Shown here in pieces: positions 26,806 through 35,289 of a stretch of 64,000 nt of DNA; positions within the stretch are counted from its first letter, which is position 1; each line of letters begins with the position of its first letter. Below the pieces are notes generated by a model. That model was not told the DNA's origin. It saw only the letters and a list, made by a program, of their open reading frames with translations, and ran no database searches. This DNA comes from Micromonospora sp. 15K316 (GTDB lineage Bacteria; Actinomycetota; Actinomycetes; Mycobacteriales; Micromonosporaceae), in the NCBI RefSeq assembly GCF_004348525.1, contig NZ_SMKG01000006.1, forward strand, positions 22,114 to 86,113, written 5' to 3'. A program made the position numbers and the translations under genes.

Positions 26806-27402
26806 ATGGCGACTAGCGAAACCGAGGTCCGGCCGTCCGAGGCGCGTCTCCGGCTGCTCGGCGCGGCTTCCCGGATCTTCTATGCGGAGGGAATCCACTC
26901 GGTCGGCGTCGATCGGATCGTCGCCGAGGCCAACGTGACCCGGGCCACGTTCTATCGGCACTTCCCGGGCAAGGAGGATCTCGTCCTCGCCTATCTGCGC
27001 GGAGTCGACCAGGCCATCCGCAGCCAGGTGGAGGTGGCCGTCGCGGTCGGCCTGCCGGCGGGTGACGCCGTCCGGGCCGTCGCGGCGTCGATCGCCGAGA
27101 GCATCCAGTCTTCCGGCTTTCGCGGATGCGCCTTCCTGAACGCGGTGGCCGAGTATCCCGACCCCGACCACCCCGTACACCAAGCGGTTCTCGCCCATCG
27201 GCAGTGGTTCCTCGACGCCGTCACCGCCTTGATGGCACGCATCGACAAGACCTCAGCCGAGTCCGCCGCGCAGCACTTCGTCATGCTGCGCGACGGCGCC
27301 ATGGCGGCCGGTTGCCTCTTCGATCCGACGGTGATCTGCGAGACCTTCCTCCGCGGCGTCGACGGACTCGTCCAGGCTCATGCCGCGCGGCAGCCGTCCT
27401 GA
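26806..27402 (+). CDS. TetR-family regulator
   Basis: A 198-residue TetR-type repressor. The DNA-binding domain runs SEARLRLLGAASRIFYAEGI, VGVDRIVAEANVTRATFYRH, FPGKEDLVLAYL. The ligand domain has GCAFLNAVAEYPDPDHPVH, found in a subgroup close to AcrR/YcdC-like proteins. ATG 26806 was chosen because the frame upstream crosses the operator region. It probably represses the divergent membrane protein and itself through the AACGTT palindromes. Confidence 0.92.
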   Translation: MATSETEVRPSEARLRLLGAASRIFYAEGIHSVGVDRIVAEANVTRATFYRHFPGKEDLVLAYLRGVDQAIRSQVEVAVAVGLPAGDAVRAVAASIAESIQSSGFRGCAFLNAVAEYPDPDHPVHQAVLAHRQWFLDAVTALMARIDKTSAESAAQHFVMLRDGAMAAGCLFDPTVICETFLRGVDGLVQAHAARQPS

Positions 27403-27565
27403 TTGCTCGATCGGGTAGGACGGGTCAGCGGTAGGCGCGGGCTCGGTGAGCGGACGGCGGACTCCGCACGAGCGGTGCCGACAGCCGTCCGGCGGGCAAC
27501 GCCCACGGTGGCGATCGCTCCGCGAACTGTCGGACCCTGAGTGTGCGGTGTGGCCCTGCCCGGGA

Positions 27566-28801
27566 TCAGGCCTCGGACTCGCGACTGCCGGGCGTCTCCC
27601 GCGCGATCGGCGAGGCGAAATCCTCCCGCGGCCGCCGCCGGCTCCGCACCGCGTCGAGCAGTGCGACAAGAGCCAGCACTCCGGCCACCGCGCTCAGTCC
27701 GACCATCGGCGACCAGCGGGCCAACGCCGCCGTGACCAGCAGCAGCACCACCAAGCCGATCATCCCCGACCCGGGGACCCGGCCGAAGATCGCGTAGTCC
27801 AGCCGCACCCGAGCGACGAGGAAGAGCACCGGACCGCCCACCACGAACAGAAGCCACGTCGGCCGCGGCGGCCCGAACGGCTCGGCGATCACCAGCTCGT
27901 AGCCGACCGCGGTGACGAGCACGCTGAGCACGATCAACCCGTGCGTCCGTTCCGACGCCGTACCCAACCGGCCGGGCAGGCGCGCCCGCCCCAACGCCTC
28001 GTTCAGCAAACGACCGGCGCGGTGGAAGTAGATCCGCCACAACAACGCGCTGGTGGTGAACGCCACCCCGAAGGCGGCCGCCCGCTCCGCCGAGTAGTCC
28101 ACCCCACCGAAAACGACGCCGATGACCAGAATCGACTCGCCGAGCGCGACGAGGAACATCTGCTGGTGACGTTCGGCCAGATGCTCCCCGGTGATCCGCC
28201 AGCGACCGACCGCCGCGGCACCGAGCCGAGGCAGCGGCCAGCCCAGAGCCCAGGCGAGGTAGTCCACCGCGAGCGCGGCCGCCCACAGCGGCAGGCGAAG
28301 CCGGTCCGGGCCCAACGCGCCGACCAGCCAGAGCGGTGCGGAGAGCGCTGACCAGGCGGCGAGTCGAAACGGCACCAGCCGTCGTGGATGGCCACGCAGC
28401 GCGGCCGCGACCACTAGCGGCCGCACCACCATCACCATCAGGTACGCGACCGTGAACGGCAACGCCCGCTCCTCCATGGCGCGCGGCAGCGTCACCGCCA
28501 TCACCAGGGCGGCGAACATGGTGCCGACCACGACCGCCTGAATGGTCGACCGCTCCGGCTCGTAGCGACTGGTGATCCAGGTGGTGTGCGACCAGATCAG
28601 CCAGAGCGCCAGGAAGAGCAGCAGGGTACGGCCGAGCCCGGTGACGAGCGTCCAGCCGGTGTCGCTGCGCAGGTCGGCGAAGCGATGCGAGACCTGGGTG
28701 AGGGCGACGACGAAGGCCAGGTCGAAGAAGAGCTCCAGGAAGGTGGCGCGTCCCGAACTCGTCGCCGGGCGCAGCAGCCCGGCACCGCGTCCCGCCACCA
28801 T
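27566..28801 (-). CDS. LtrA-family membrane protein
   Basis: A 411-residue LtrA paralog. The N-terminal motif ATFLELFFDLAFVVALTQVS, the ALWLIWSHTTWITSRYEPER loop and GEHLAERHQQMFLVALGESI match the other copies. Ten or more hydrophobic segments are seen. The tail (RSRRRPREDFASPIAR) is basic and cytosolic. It is co-oriented with the MFS gene downstream on the same strand but 130 bases away. Function is unknown; the low-temperature link comes from Listeria. Confidence 0.9.
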   Translation of the reverse strand: MVAGRGAGLLRPATSSGRATFLELFFDLAFVVALTQVSHRFADLRSDTGWTLVTGLGRTLLLFLALWLIWSHTTWITSRYEPERSTIQAVVVGTMFAALVMAVTLPRAMEERALPFTVAYLMVMVVRPLVVAAALRGHPRRLVPFRLAAWSALSAPLWLVGALGPDRLRLPLWAAALAVDYLAWALGWPLPRLGAAAVGRWRITGEHLAERHQQMFLVALGESILVIGVVFGGVDYSAERAAAFGVAFTTSALLWRIYFHRAGRLLNEALGRARLPGRLGTASERTHGLIVLSVLVTAVGYELVIAEPFGPPRPTWLLFVVGGPVLFLVARVRLDYAIFGRVPGSGMIGLVVLLLVTAALARWSPMVGLSAVAGVLALVALLDAVRSRRRPREDFASPIARETPGSRESEA

Positions 28802-28933
28802 CGTCGGCCCCCGTCCGTCCTCGTGGCACCAACGAGTCGGCCGCCGACAGGGATGCGTCGGCGTGGCCGAGCCGGCGATGACGGCTCGGCCACGCCGCTG
28901 TTCTCAGCGGGTAGCACCCACCCGTCGCGCGGT

Positions 28934-30175
28934 TCACACCCGGACCACAGCGGCCGGTCTCGGTTCGGCGTCGAGCGGAAGGTCGCGCAGCCGCCGGATC
29001 GGGGTCGAGAGGTAGATGATCGGGGAGATCACGGTGAGCGCCCCGAAGATCAGCAGAGTGGTGCGGGCGCCGAGCGGCCCGGCCAGGGCGCCGGCGAGCA
29101 GGCCGCCGAGGGGGATGGCGCCCCAGGAGACGAACTTGACCGTGGCGATCACGCGGGACAAGAGCTCCGGCGGGCTGGCGAGCATCCGGTAGGTGCGGGT
29201 GGTCACGCTGAGCACCACCGAGCAGCCGGCGAAGACGAGGTTGCCGACGGCGAAGGCGAGATAGCCGGCGGCGCCGGTGCCCAGCGGGATGACGAGCGCG
29301 CCGGCCACGCTGACGACGGCCGCGATGATCAGACCGCGTGCGGTGCCGACCCGATCGGTGAACCGGGTCGTCAGAGCGGCGCCGACGAGCGAGCCGAGGC
29401 CGTCGGCGGCGATCAGCAGACCGACCACGAGCGGCGGCGCGTGCAGCTCGCGCACCAGGTAGTAGTGGAAGAGGGCCAGCATCGCGCCGGAGACGAAGTT
29501 CGTCGCGGTGGCGTCCCACATCGCCGGTCCGATGATCGGGTGGCGGAGCACGTAGTGCCAGCCCTCGCGGATCATCGTGACCATCGGGGGCCGCTCGGCC
29601 GGTCGTTGTACCCGCCGGGCCGGCAGGGTGCGCAGCAGCGTGGCGGAGATCAGATAGCTGACGGCGTCTACGAAGAGCGTCGGCACCGCGCCCAGCAGCT
29701 GCACCGCGAGCCCGCCCAGCGACGGCCCGCCGAGCTGTGCCGCGGCATGCGTAGCGGAGGTGAGGCTGTTGCGCGCCTGCAACTGCGCCGCCGGCACGAT
29801 CTCCGGCAGGAAGGTCTGGTTCGCCACGTCGAAGAGCACGTTGGCGAAGCTCGTCACCAGGGCGACCGCGACCAGCTGGGCCACCGTCAAGGCGTCGAAC
29901 CACCAGGCCAGGGGGACGGACGCGATGGCGAGCGCCCGGATCAGATCCAGGGCGACCTGCATGCCGCGCAGCGGCAGGCGCTGCACGATCACCCCCGCCG
30001 GCAGGCTGATCAGGAGGTACGCGAGGTAGCCGGCCGCCGTGATCAGACCCATCTCGAAGGGGGACGCGTGCAGCACGGTCAGTGCGGTCAACGGCAGGGC
30101 CAATCCACCGACCGCCGAGCCGAAGAGGCTGGTCGTACCGGCGAGCCACCAGCGCCAGAAAACAGTAAGTTCCAT
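28934..30175 (-). CDS. MFS exporter, DHA3-like
   Basis: A 413-residue major facilitator superfamily transporter of the drug/enterobactin exporter type (MFS_3-like), expected to pump small molecules out using the proton gradient. Twelve hydrophobic segments are visible. The first loop reads GYLAYLLISLPAGVIVQRLP, and DRVGTARGLIIAAVVSVAGA starts the second half. The start codon lies inside a perfect 17-bp palindrome, so a repressor would block both transcription and initiation. An open frame extends 99 codons upstream but has no homology. Confidence 0.88.
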   Translation of the reverse strand: MELTVFWRWWLAGTTSLFGSAVGGLALPLTALTVLHASPFEMGLITAAGYLAYLLISLPAGVIVQRLPLRGMQVALDLIRALAIASVPLAWWFDALTVAQLVAVALVTSFANVLFDVANQTFLPEIVPAAQLQARNSLTSATHAAAQLGGPSLGGLAVQLLGAVPTLFVDAVSYLISATLLRTLPARRVQRPAERPPMVTMIREGWHYVLRHPIIGPAMWDATATNFVSGAMLALFHYYLVRELHAPPLVVGLLIAADGLGSLVGAALTTRFTDRVGTARGLIIAAVVSVAGALVIPLGTGAAGYLAFAVGNLVFAGCSVVLSVTTRTYRMLASPPELLSRVIATVKFVSWGAIPLGGLLAGALAGPLGARTTLLIFGALTVISPIIYLSTPIRRLRDLPLDAEPRPAAVVRV

Positions 30176-30184
30176 AATGGAACT
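30168..30184. promoter_or_regulatory. operator overlapping an MFS start codon
   Basis: AGTTCCAT-A-ATGGAACT is a perfect palindrome with 8-bp arms. Its left arm contains the reverse complement of the MFS ATG start. The site also lies about 100 bases ahead of the plus-strand methyltransferase gene. No regulator gene is adjacent. Confidence 0.6.
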
Positions 30185-30289
30185 GACCCTAGTGGCGAGG
30201 GTGCGGAATGTCGACCGAGCCGACCACGACAGGGCTCTTTCGGCGAGCGATGGTGTCCCTGAGCAGGGGGCCTGTGGGACCATCACCGC

Positions 30290-31445
30290 ATGAGGCGGAC
30301 CTTGGCCGACGTGGTCGGCCGGCGCTACGAGGACTACTTCCGCGACCGGACCCCCGTGCCGTTCGAGATCGTCGGCACCGACGGCACGACCCACGGCTTC
30401 GGGGTCACCGAGGCCCTGCCGCCCCGGTTCAGTCTGGTCGTCCGCGACGACGTCGGTCACCGGGCGCTGCACTCACTCGACCAACTCCAGGTGGTCCTGG
30501 CGTACCTCGCGGGGCACATCGACGTCGAGGGTGATCTGTTCGCCGCGCTGACCATGCGGCGGTTCTTCTCCGACGTACATCCGATCGCCTTCCTCGGCCG
30601 GTGGCTGCCGGCTGTGCTGCACGGGCGGTACGGACACGACCAGCGGTCGATCTCCCGGCACTACGACGAGGACTCCGACTTCTTCCTGACCTTCCTCGAC
30701 ACCCGGCACCGCTGCTACACCCAGGGTGTGTTCGAGCGGGATGACGAGGCGCTCGAGGACGCGGTGACCCGCAAGCTCGACCTGGCGCTCAAGGCCATCG
30801 GTGTCGGACCCGGGGACCGGGTGCTGGAGGTCGGCGGTGGGTGGGGGGCGTTCGCCGAGTACGCCGCGCGGCGCGGCGTCTCGGTCACCACCGTGACGCT
30901 GGCGGCCGAGTCCGAGCGCTTCCTCACCGACTTCTTCGCCCGGGAGGGGCTACCGGTCACCGTGGTGCGGGAACACTTCCTGCGGTACCGGGCCGCCGAG
31001 CCGTTCGACGCGATCGTGAACATGGGCGTCACCGAGCATTTGCCCGACTACCGGGCCACCCTGCGGGCGTACGCCCGGCTGCTGCGTCCGGGCGGTCGGA
31101 TCTACCTCGACGCCCTCGCCATGCGTCGCAAGCAGCATCTCTCCACGTTCTTCAAGCAGTACATCTACCCGGGGAACTCGGCCCCCCTGGTGCTGCACTC
31201 GTACCTGCGGCAGGTGGCCCGATCCCCGTTCGAGCTGCTCGACGTCGAGGACGACCGGCACAACTACTTCCTGACCTGCCGAGCCTGGGCGCAGCGGCTG
31301 GACGCGCGGCGCGAGGAGATCGTCGCCCGCTGGGGGGGAGCCGCTCTACCGCCGCTTCCGGATCTTCCTCTGGGGATCGGCCGCCGGCTTCGACACGGGT
31401 CTCGTCCAGGCGTACCGGTGGGTGCTCACCCGCACCGCGGCCTGA
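30290..31445 (+). CDS. cyclopropane-synthase-like methyltransferase, frameshifted
   Basis: A SAM-dependent methyltransferase of the cyclopropane-fatty-acid synthase (CmaA/Cfa) type. Residues 115-230 hold ISRHYDEDSDFFLTFLDTRH, the SAM loop VLEVGGGWGAFAEYAARRG and FDAIVNMGVTEHLPDY. After residue 345 the frame slips in a run of seven G (31332-31338); with one G fewer, the reading continues EPLYRRFRIFLWGSAAGFDT, LVQAYRWVLTRTAA and stops at 31443-31445, the normal family end. In the printed sequence the frame instead runs on to 31720 in nonsense. Either a one-base insertion inactivates the end or the run is miscalled. Probable role: modification of membrane lipid acyl chains. Confidence 0.85.
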
Positions 31446-31562
31446 ACGACCACGGCCGGGGCATCCGGCAGTCGTCCCGCTGCTCGACGAGTGGCCGTTC
31501 GCCATGCAACCTTTCCCGTCCACAGGCGGTACTACCTGGTGAACGGGGGAGAGGGGCGGGAC

Positions 31563-32060
31563 GTGATCACACCGGAGGGCTTCGACGAGTTCGTCGCGAC
31601 CCGCTCGCCCCGGCTGCTGCGTACCGCGTTCCTGCTCACCCGGGACTGGGCGTCGGCCGAGGATCTGCTGCAGACCGCCTTGGCGCGGGCGTGGGAGGCG
31701 TGGCGGCGTATCGAGGGTGATCCGGAGCCGTACGTGCGGCCGATCATCGTCAACGCGTACGCCTCGTCGTGGCGGCGCCGGTGGCGGGGGGAGTTACCCA
31801 CGGCCGACCTTCCTGAGGTGGCCGCCGAGGCGGACCGGTACTCGGGTCTCGACGACCGGGACCGTCTCTGGCGGGCGTTGGGACGACTGCCTCGCCGGCA
31901 GCGTGCCGTGCTCGTGCTGCGGTACTTCGAGGACCTGTCGGATGCCGAGATCGGCGAAGTGCTCGGCTGCGCCGTCGGCACCGTCAAGAGCCAGGCCAGC
32001 CGGGCCGTGGCCAAACTCCGCCTCGACGACACGCTCTCGCCCGAAGGACTGCTCCGATGA
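31563..32060 (+). CDS. SigE-family ECF sigma factor
   Basis: A 165-residue sigma factor of the SigE70 actinobacterial ECF subgroup. Region 2 reads FVATRSPRLLRTAFLLTRDW, ASAEDLLQTALARAWEAWRR; region 4 reads ALGRLPRRQRAVLVLRYFED, LSDAEIGEVLGCAVGTVKSQ. GTG 31563 follows GGGGGAGAGGGGCGGGA. The stop overlaps the start of the next gene (ATGA), so the two proteins are made in step. The partner is a membrane protein that probably acts as its anti-sigma or output factor. Confidence 0.9.
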   Translation: MITPEGFDEFVATRSPRLLRTAFLLTRDWASAEDLLQTALARAWEAWRRIEGDPEPYVRPIIVNAYASSWRRRWRGELPTADLPEVAAEADRYSGLDDRDRLWRALGRLPRRQRAVLVLRYFEDLSDAEIGEVLGCAVGTVKSQASRAVAKLRLDDTLSPEGLLR

Positions 32061-33067
32061 ATCTGACCGATCTGAGGCGGGTGCTCGACGAGCGCTCCGG
32101 CGAACCGGTGGGGCACGACATGCCCGACGTGCGACTGCACGGCGTACGGGCGAAGGTGGCCGCGCGGCGGCGGCGCCGTATCGCCGTGTGGACGGCCTGC
32201 GCGGTGGTCGCCCTGGGCGGCGTCGCCACGGCCGCTGTGCTACCCGGCGCCCACACCGGCGTCGCGCCCACCACGGCGGACAGCCCGGCCCCGGTACGCA
32301 CCACCGAAGGTTTCCCCGAGTACGCCTACGGCGCCCGGCTCGTGGCCGCGAAGTCCGCGGCGCTGCCCGAGCGCCGCCTCGAACTGACGATCGTGCCGGC
32401 CACCCTCGATCTCGTCGTCTCCACCCGCTGCGACGACGCCCTCCTCCAGGAGGAGTTGACCATCAACGGCCACGTTTTCGACGCCCGGGGCGACTGCGGT
32501 CAGGTCCATCTGGGGCCTGGCTGGGACAGGTACGACATCACCGTCGGCGAGCCCGCGAAATTCGTTCTGACGATCACCGGGGCGCGGTCGGCGAGCCGGT
32601 TGAGCGAGATCCGGACGCAGGTCCCGGCCGCCGGCACATTCGGGCTCGCGATCGGCGAGCGGGTTCCGCTCGATGAGTACCCGGTGCCACCCCGGCCGCC
32701 GAAGACACTCGGCCCACTGGCCCTTCCCGCCGGCTGCACGGCGCTGCCGTGCCAGGACTTCGTCATCATCCGGTCCGACCCCGCCGACCCGTCGCGCCCT
32801 GTCCGGCAAAGCGTGAGGTGGAAGACCGTCGCCGCCATCCACATGGTCGCCCAGACGCCCGGACTCCTCCACCTCCGCGTCAACGGCATAGAGATCACGA
32901 CCGGTCGGTGGTCGGACTACTCGATGAACCCCGACAGCATGTACGGCGACCAGGATGGCCGCTGGCAGCGCGAGTTCGGCCTCAACCCGCGCCCCGGCGA
33001 CCCGGTGAGCATCGAGATCGTGCCCGAGGGCGTCACCGGTGCCTGGCAGGTCGTCTTCGCTCTCTGA
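32057..33067 (+). CDS. sigma-linked single-pass membrane protein
   Basis: A 336-residue protein with a short cytosolic N-terminus (MNLTDLRRVLDERSGEPV, VRAKVAARRRRR), one transmembrane helix near residues 44-62 (AVWTACAVVALGGVATAAVL) and a large outside region rich in beta strands. The N-terminus looks like the short regions seen in partners of SigE-family sigma factors in Micromonosporaceae. It is translationally coupled to the sigma gene. No anti-sigma zinc motif is present, so the inferred anti-sigma role rests on context only. Confidence 0.8.
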   Translation: MNLTDLRRVLDERSGEPVGHDMPDVRLHGVRAKVAARRRRRIAVWTACAVVALGGVATAAVLPGAHTGVAPTTADSPAPVRTTEGFPEYAYGARLVAAKSAALPERRLELTIVPATLDLVVSTRCDDALLQEELTINGHVFDARGDCGQVHLGPGWDRYDITVGEPAKFVLTITGARSASRLSEIRTQVPAAGTFGLAIGERVPLDEYPVPPRPPKTLGPLALPAGCTALPCQDFVIIRSDPADPSRPVRQSVRWKTVAAIHMVAQTPGLLHLRVNGIEITTGRWSDYSMNPDSMYGDQDGRWQREFGLNPRPGDPVSIEIVPEGVTGAWQVVFAL

Positions 33068-33092
33068 GAACGAAGCGGTGGCGGGCCACCGG

Positions 33093-34031
33093 TCAGGAGC
33101 GCGGCGGTTCCTGCTCGTCAGCGACCCGAATGATCGTCTTGCCGGCCGTGCGGCGGCGGCGGGCGAACGCGTCAGCCGTCTCTTCGAGCGGTCGCACGTC
33201 GCCGACGATGGGCTTGAGCCGTCCGGCCCGGAGTCGCTCGGCGAGGTCGGCCAGCCGGACGCGGTCGGGTTCGACGACGAAGAAGATCGCCCGCCCCTCC
33301 TTGGGCTGCACGGCGGGTGGCGTGGCGATGGTGACGACGGTGCCGCCGGGGCGTACCAGATCGGTCGATCGCGCGAGGATGTCGCCGCCGATGACGTCGA
33401 AGACCACGTCCACCTCGCCGACCTGCCGCAGGTCGTCGGCGGCCAGGTCGAGGAAGGTGTGCGCGCCGAGGCCGAGGGCGACGTCACGGTCGTTGGCCCG
33501 GCCTGTGCCGATCACGCGGGCACCGACCTCTCGCGCGAGTTGGACGGCGATCGAGCCGACGCCGCCGGCGGCGCCGTGAACGAGGACGGTCTGACCGGTC
33601 GTGAGGTGGCCGTGGTCGAACAGCCCCTGCCAGGCGGTGAGCCCGGAGATGGGGAGCGCGGCGGCCACCGTGTGGTCGATGTCGGCCGCGAGGGGGGCGA
33701 GGTTGCGCGCCTCGACCGAGGTGTACTCGGCCAGTGATCCGTTGCGGGCCCAGTCGGTGAGTCCGAACACCCGCTGGCCCACGGAGAGTCCGGTGGTCCC
33801 GTAGCCGAGTTCGACGACGACTCCGGAGAGTTCGTGCCCCGGGACGGTGGGCGTCCGGTCGCGTCCGGCGCGATCGGTCCACGTCGCCGGCCAGTCGAGC
33901 TCTCCCGGAGTGAAGCCGGCGGCGTGCACGCGCACGATCACGTCGTTCTCCGCGGCGTGGGGGTAGGGCATGTCGGTCAGGGTGAGACCACCGACACCAG
34001 CGTTCCGGTCCCGCACGGTGATCGCTCGCAT
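33093..34031 (-). CDS. NADP-dependent quinone-type oxidoreductase
   Basis: A 312-residue paralog of the two oxidoreductases near 9-12 kb, with the same motifs: VPGHELSGVVVELGYG, VGQRVFGLTDWARNGSLAEY and TVLVHGAAGGVGSIAVQLAR. The sequence has diverged more from them than they have from each other. ATG 34031 is preceded by GGAAAGGATTCGAGC. An upstream extension lacks homology. It is probably monocistronic; the function is likely NADPH-dependent reduction of quinones or enones. Confidence 0.9.
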   Translation of the reverse strand: MRAITVRDRNAGVGGLTLTDMPYPHAAENDVIVRVHAAGFTPGELDWPATWTDRAGRDRTPTVPGHELSGVVVELGYGTTGLSVGQRVFGLTDWARNGSLAEYTSVEARNLAPLAADIDHTVAAALPISGLTAWQGLFDHGHLTTGQTVLVHGAAGGVGSIAVQLAREVGARVIGTGRANDRDVALGLGAHTFLDLAADDLRQVGEVDVVFDVIGGDILARSTDLVRPGGTVVTIATPPAVQPKEGRAIFFVVEPDRVRLADLAERLRAGRLKPIVGDVRPLEETADAFARRRRTAGKTIIRVADEQEPPRS

Positions 34032-34195
34032 GCTCGAATCCTTTCCAGATCGTTCGTGGATGAGGTCACTCTGCCGGCCGCCGCCTCGAGGAACGCGGCG
34101 GCCGGCAGTGGATCGCGGCCCGGGGCGGGAACTTCTCGGCATCGCTCACCGAGGAGCCCCGACGCCGCCGGCATGGCGGACGGCCAGATCGCCGG

Positions 34196-34834
34196 TCAGC
34201 TCGACCAGGGCGAGCCGAGAATGAGGTCGACAGTCGTCGGGCGCTGGAAGCCGGGGATGAAGTGCTCGAGGATGTCGGAATTCATCGTGCCGCTCGTGGT
34301 CTCCGGACGGTCCTTGAGCCCGTCGACGTGGGCCCGCAGGAACTCGTTCTTGAAATCTCCTCGCGGATGGACGGCGAGGATCTCATTCACCTGGTCGACC
34401 TCCAGTCCGTCCAGGCCGAGGCCGATCACATCGGTCGCGATGCCGAGCTGCGTGAACGCGATCTCCGGGCCCATCCGCTCCGGGATACCCAGCGTGGTGT
34501 GCAGCGCGATCGCCGTCCAGACGGCCTCGGCGGCATCCGTCGAGAAACCCCGATCCAGGAGGAACTTCCGCGCGTGGTCGGCGCTGTCGACCTCGAAGCG
34601 CTGCTTGACGTCGGAGAACGGAGTCAGGAGGCCGGTGTCGTGGAACATGGACGCCAGGTAGAGCAGCTCCGGGTCCGGCTTGACGCCGAGCTTCTCTGCC
34701 TGGATCAGGCCGAACAGGAAGGCCCGCCGGGAGTGGTGGTAGATGACGGGACGGGTCGTCTCCTGGACGAGCCTGGTCGCCTCGGCGACCGCCGCCGTCT
34801 CAGGAATCTCCAATCCCGCGATGACCTCTGGCAT
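34196..34834 (-). CDS. HD-domain protein, cyanamide-hydratase-like
   Basis: A 212-residue HD-superfamily metal-dependent hydrolase. The HD motif appears as IYHHSRRAFLFG, MFHDTGLLTPF (the HD pair) and ALHTTLGIPERMGPEI. The overall layout matches the cyanamide hydratase (DUF/YfbR-like HD) subgroup of small-molecule hydrolases. ATG 34834 follows GGGAAGGTCAGAGGTC, a fair ribosome site. Its upstream neighbour on the same strand is absent; the paralogous oxidoreductase follows 165 bases later. Substrate unknown. Confidence 0.85.
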   Translation of the reverse strand: MPEVIAGLEIPETAAVAEATRLVQETTRPVIYHHSRRAFLFGLIQAEKLGVKPDPELLYLASMFHDTGLLTPFSDVKQRFEVDSADHARKFLLDRGFSTDAAEAVWTAIALHTTLGIPERMGPEIAFTQLGIATDVIGLGLDGLEVDQVNEILAVHPRGDFKNEFLRAHVDGLKDRPETTSGTMNSDILEHFIPGFQRPTTVDLILGSPWSS

Positions 34835-35289
34835 GACCTCTGACCTTCCCGAACTGGTGCTGGCTCTGGACCGTGTGTCCGACCTCCATGCTGCCCACAA
34901 ATCGTCGTGCGCCGCCGCCTTCGTCCGGCCAGGAACCCCTCAAATGTGGACCCGCCGCTCCAGCATCACCGCGGCCGATCCGCGGTGACTCCGCGCTGGT
35001 TCCGCGCGACTCTTACCCGCTCTGCCACATCCGATGAGACTGCCCGCCGAATTGTCCCGGGAATGCGCCGTCGAATCGCCGAAACGACGCAGCGCGACCG
35101 GGCGGAATTCGTCGCCCGGAAGACGCCTTCGCCGGCACGAACCCCCCGGACGGCGGAAATCGCCGCGATCGTTGCGGACGGCATCCACGGGCCCTCTCCG
35201 CTCGGACGGACCACTCGTGTGATCGGCCGGGCTCGGCCCGGAGGTCACCATGATCGTCGGTGACGGTGTGCTACCAATGGACCGTGTCC
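34835..35289. other. intergenic between divergent genes
   Basis: About 450 bases between the HD-domain and GlxA-type genes, with no supported gene. It should hold both promoters; I cannot fix them with confidence. Confidence 0.4.

Noticed and set aside
27378..30149. 923-codon open frame on the minus strand
   Set aside because: It overlaps the LtrA and MFS genes in another frame and reads as Arg/Ala/Gly-rich filler.
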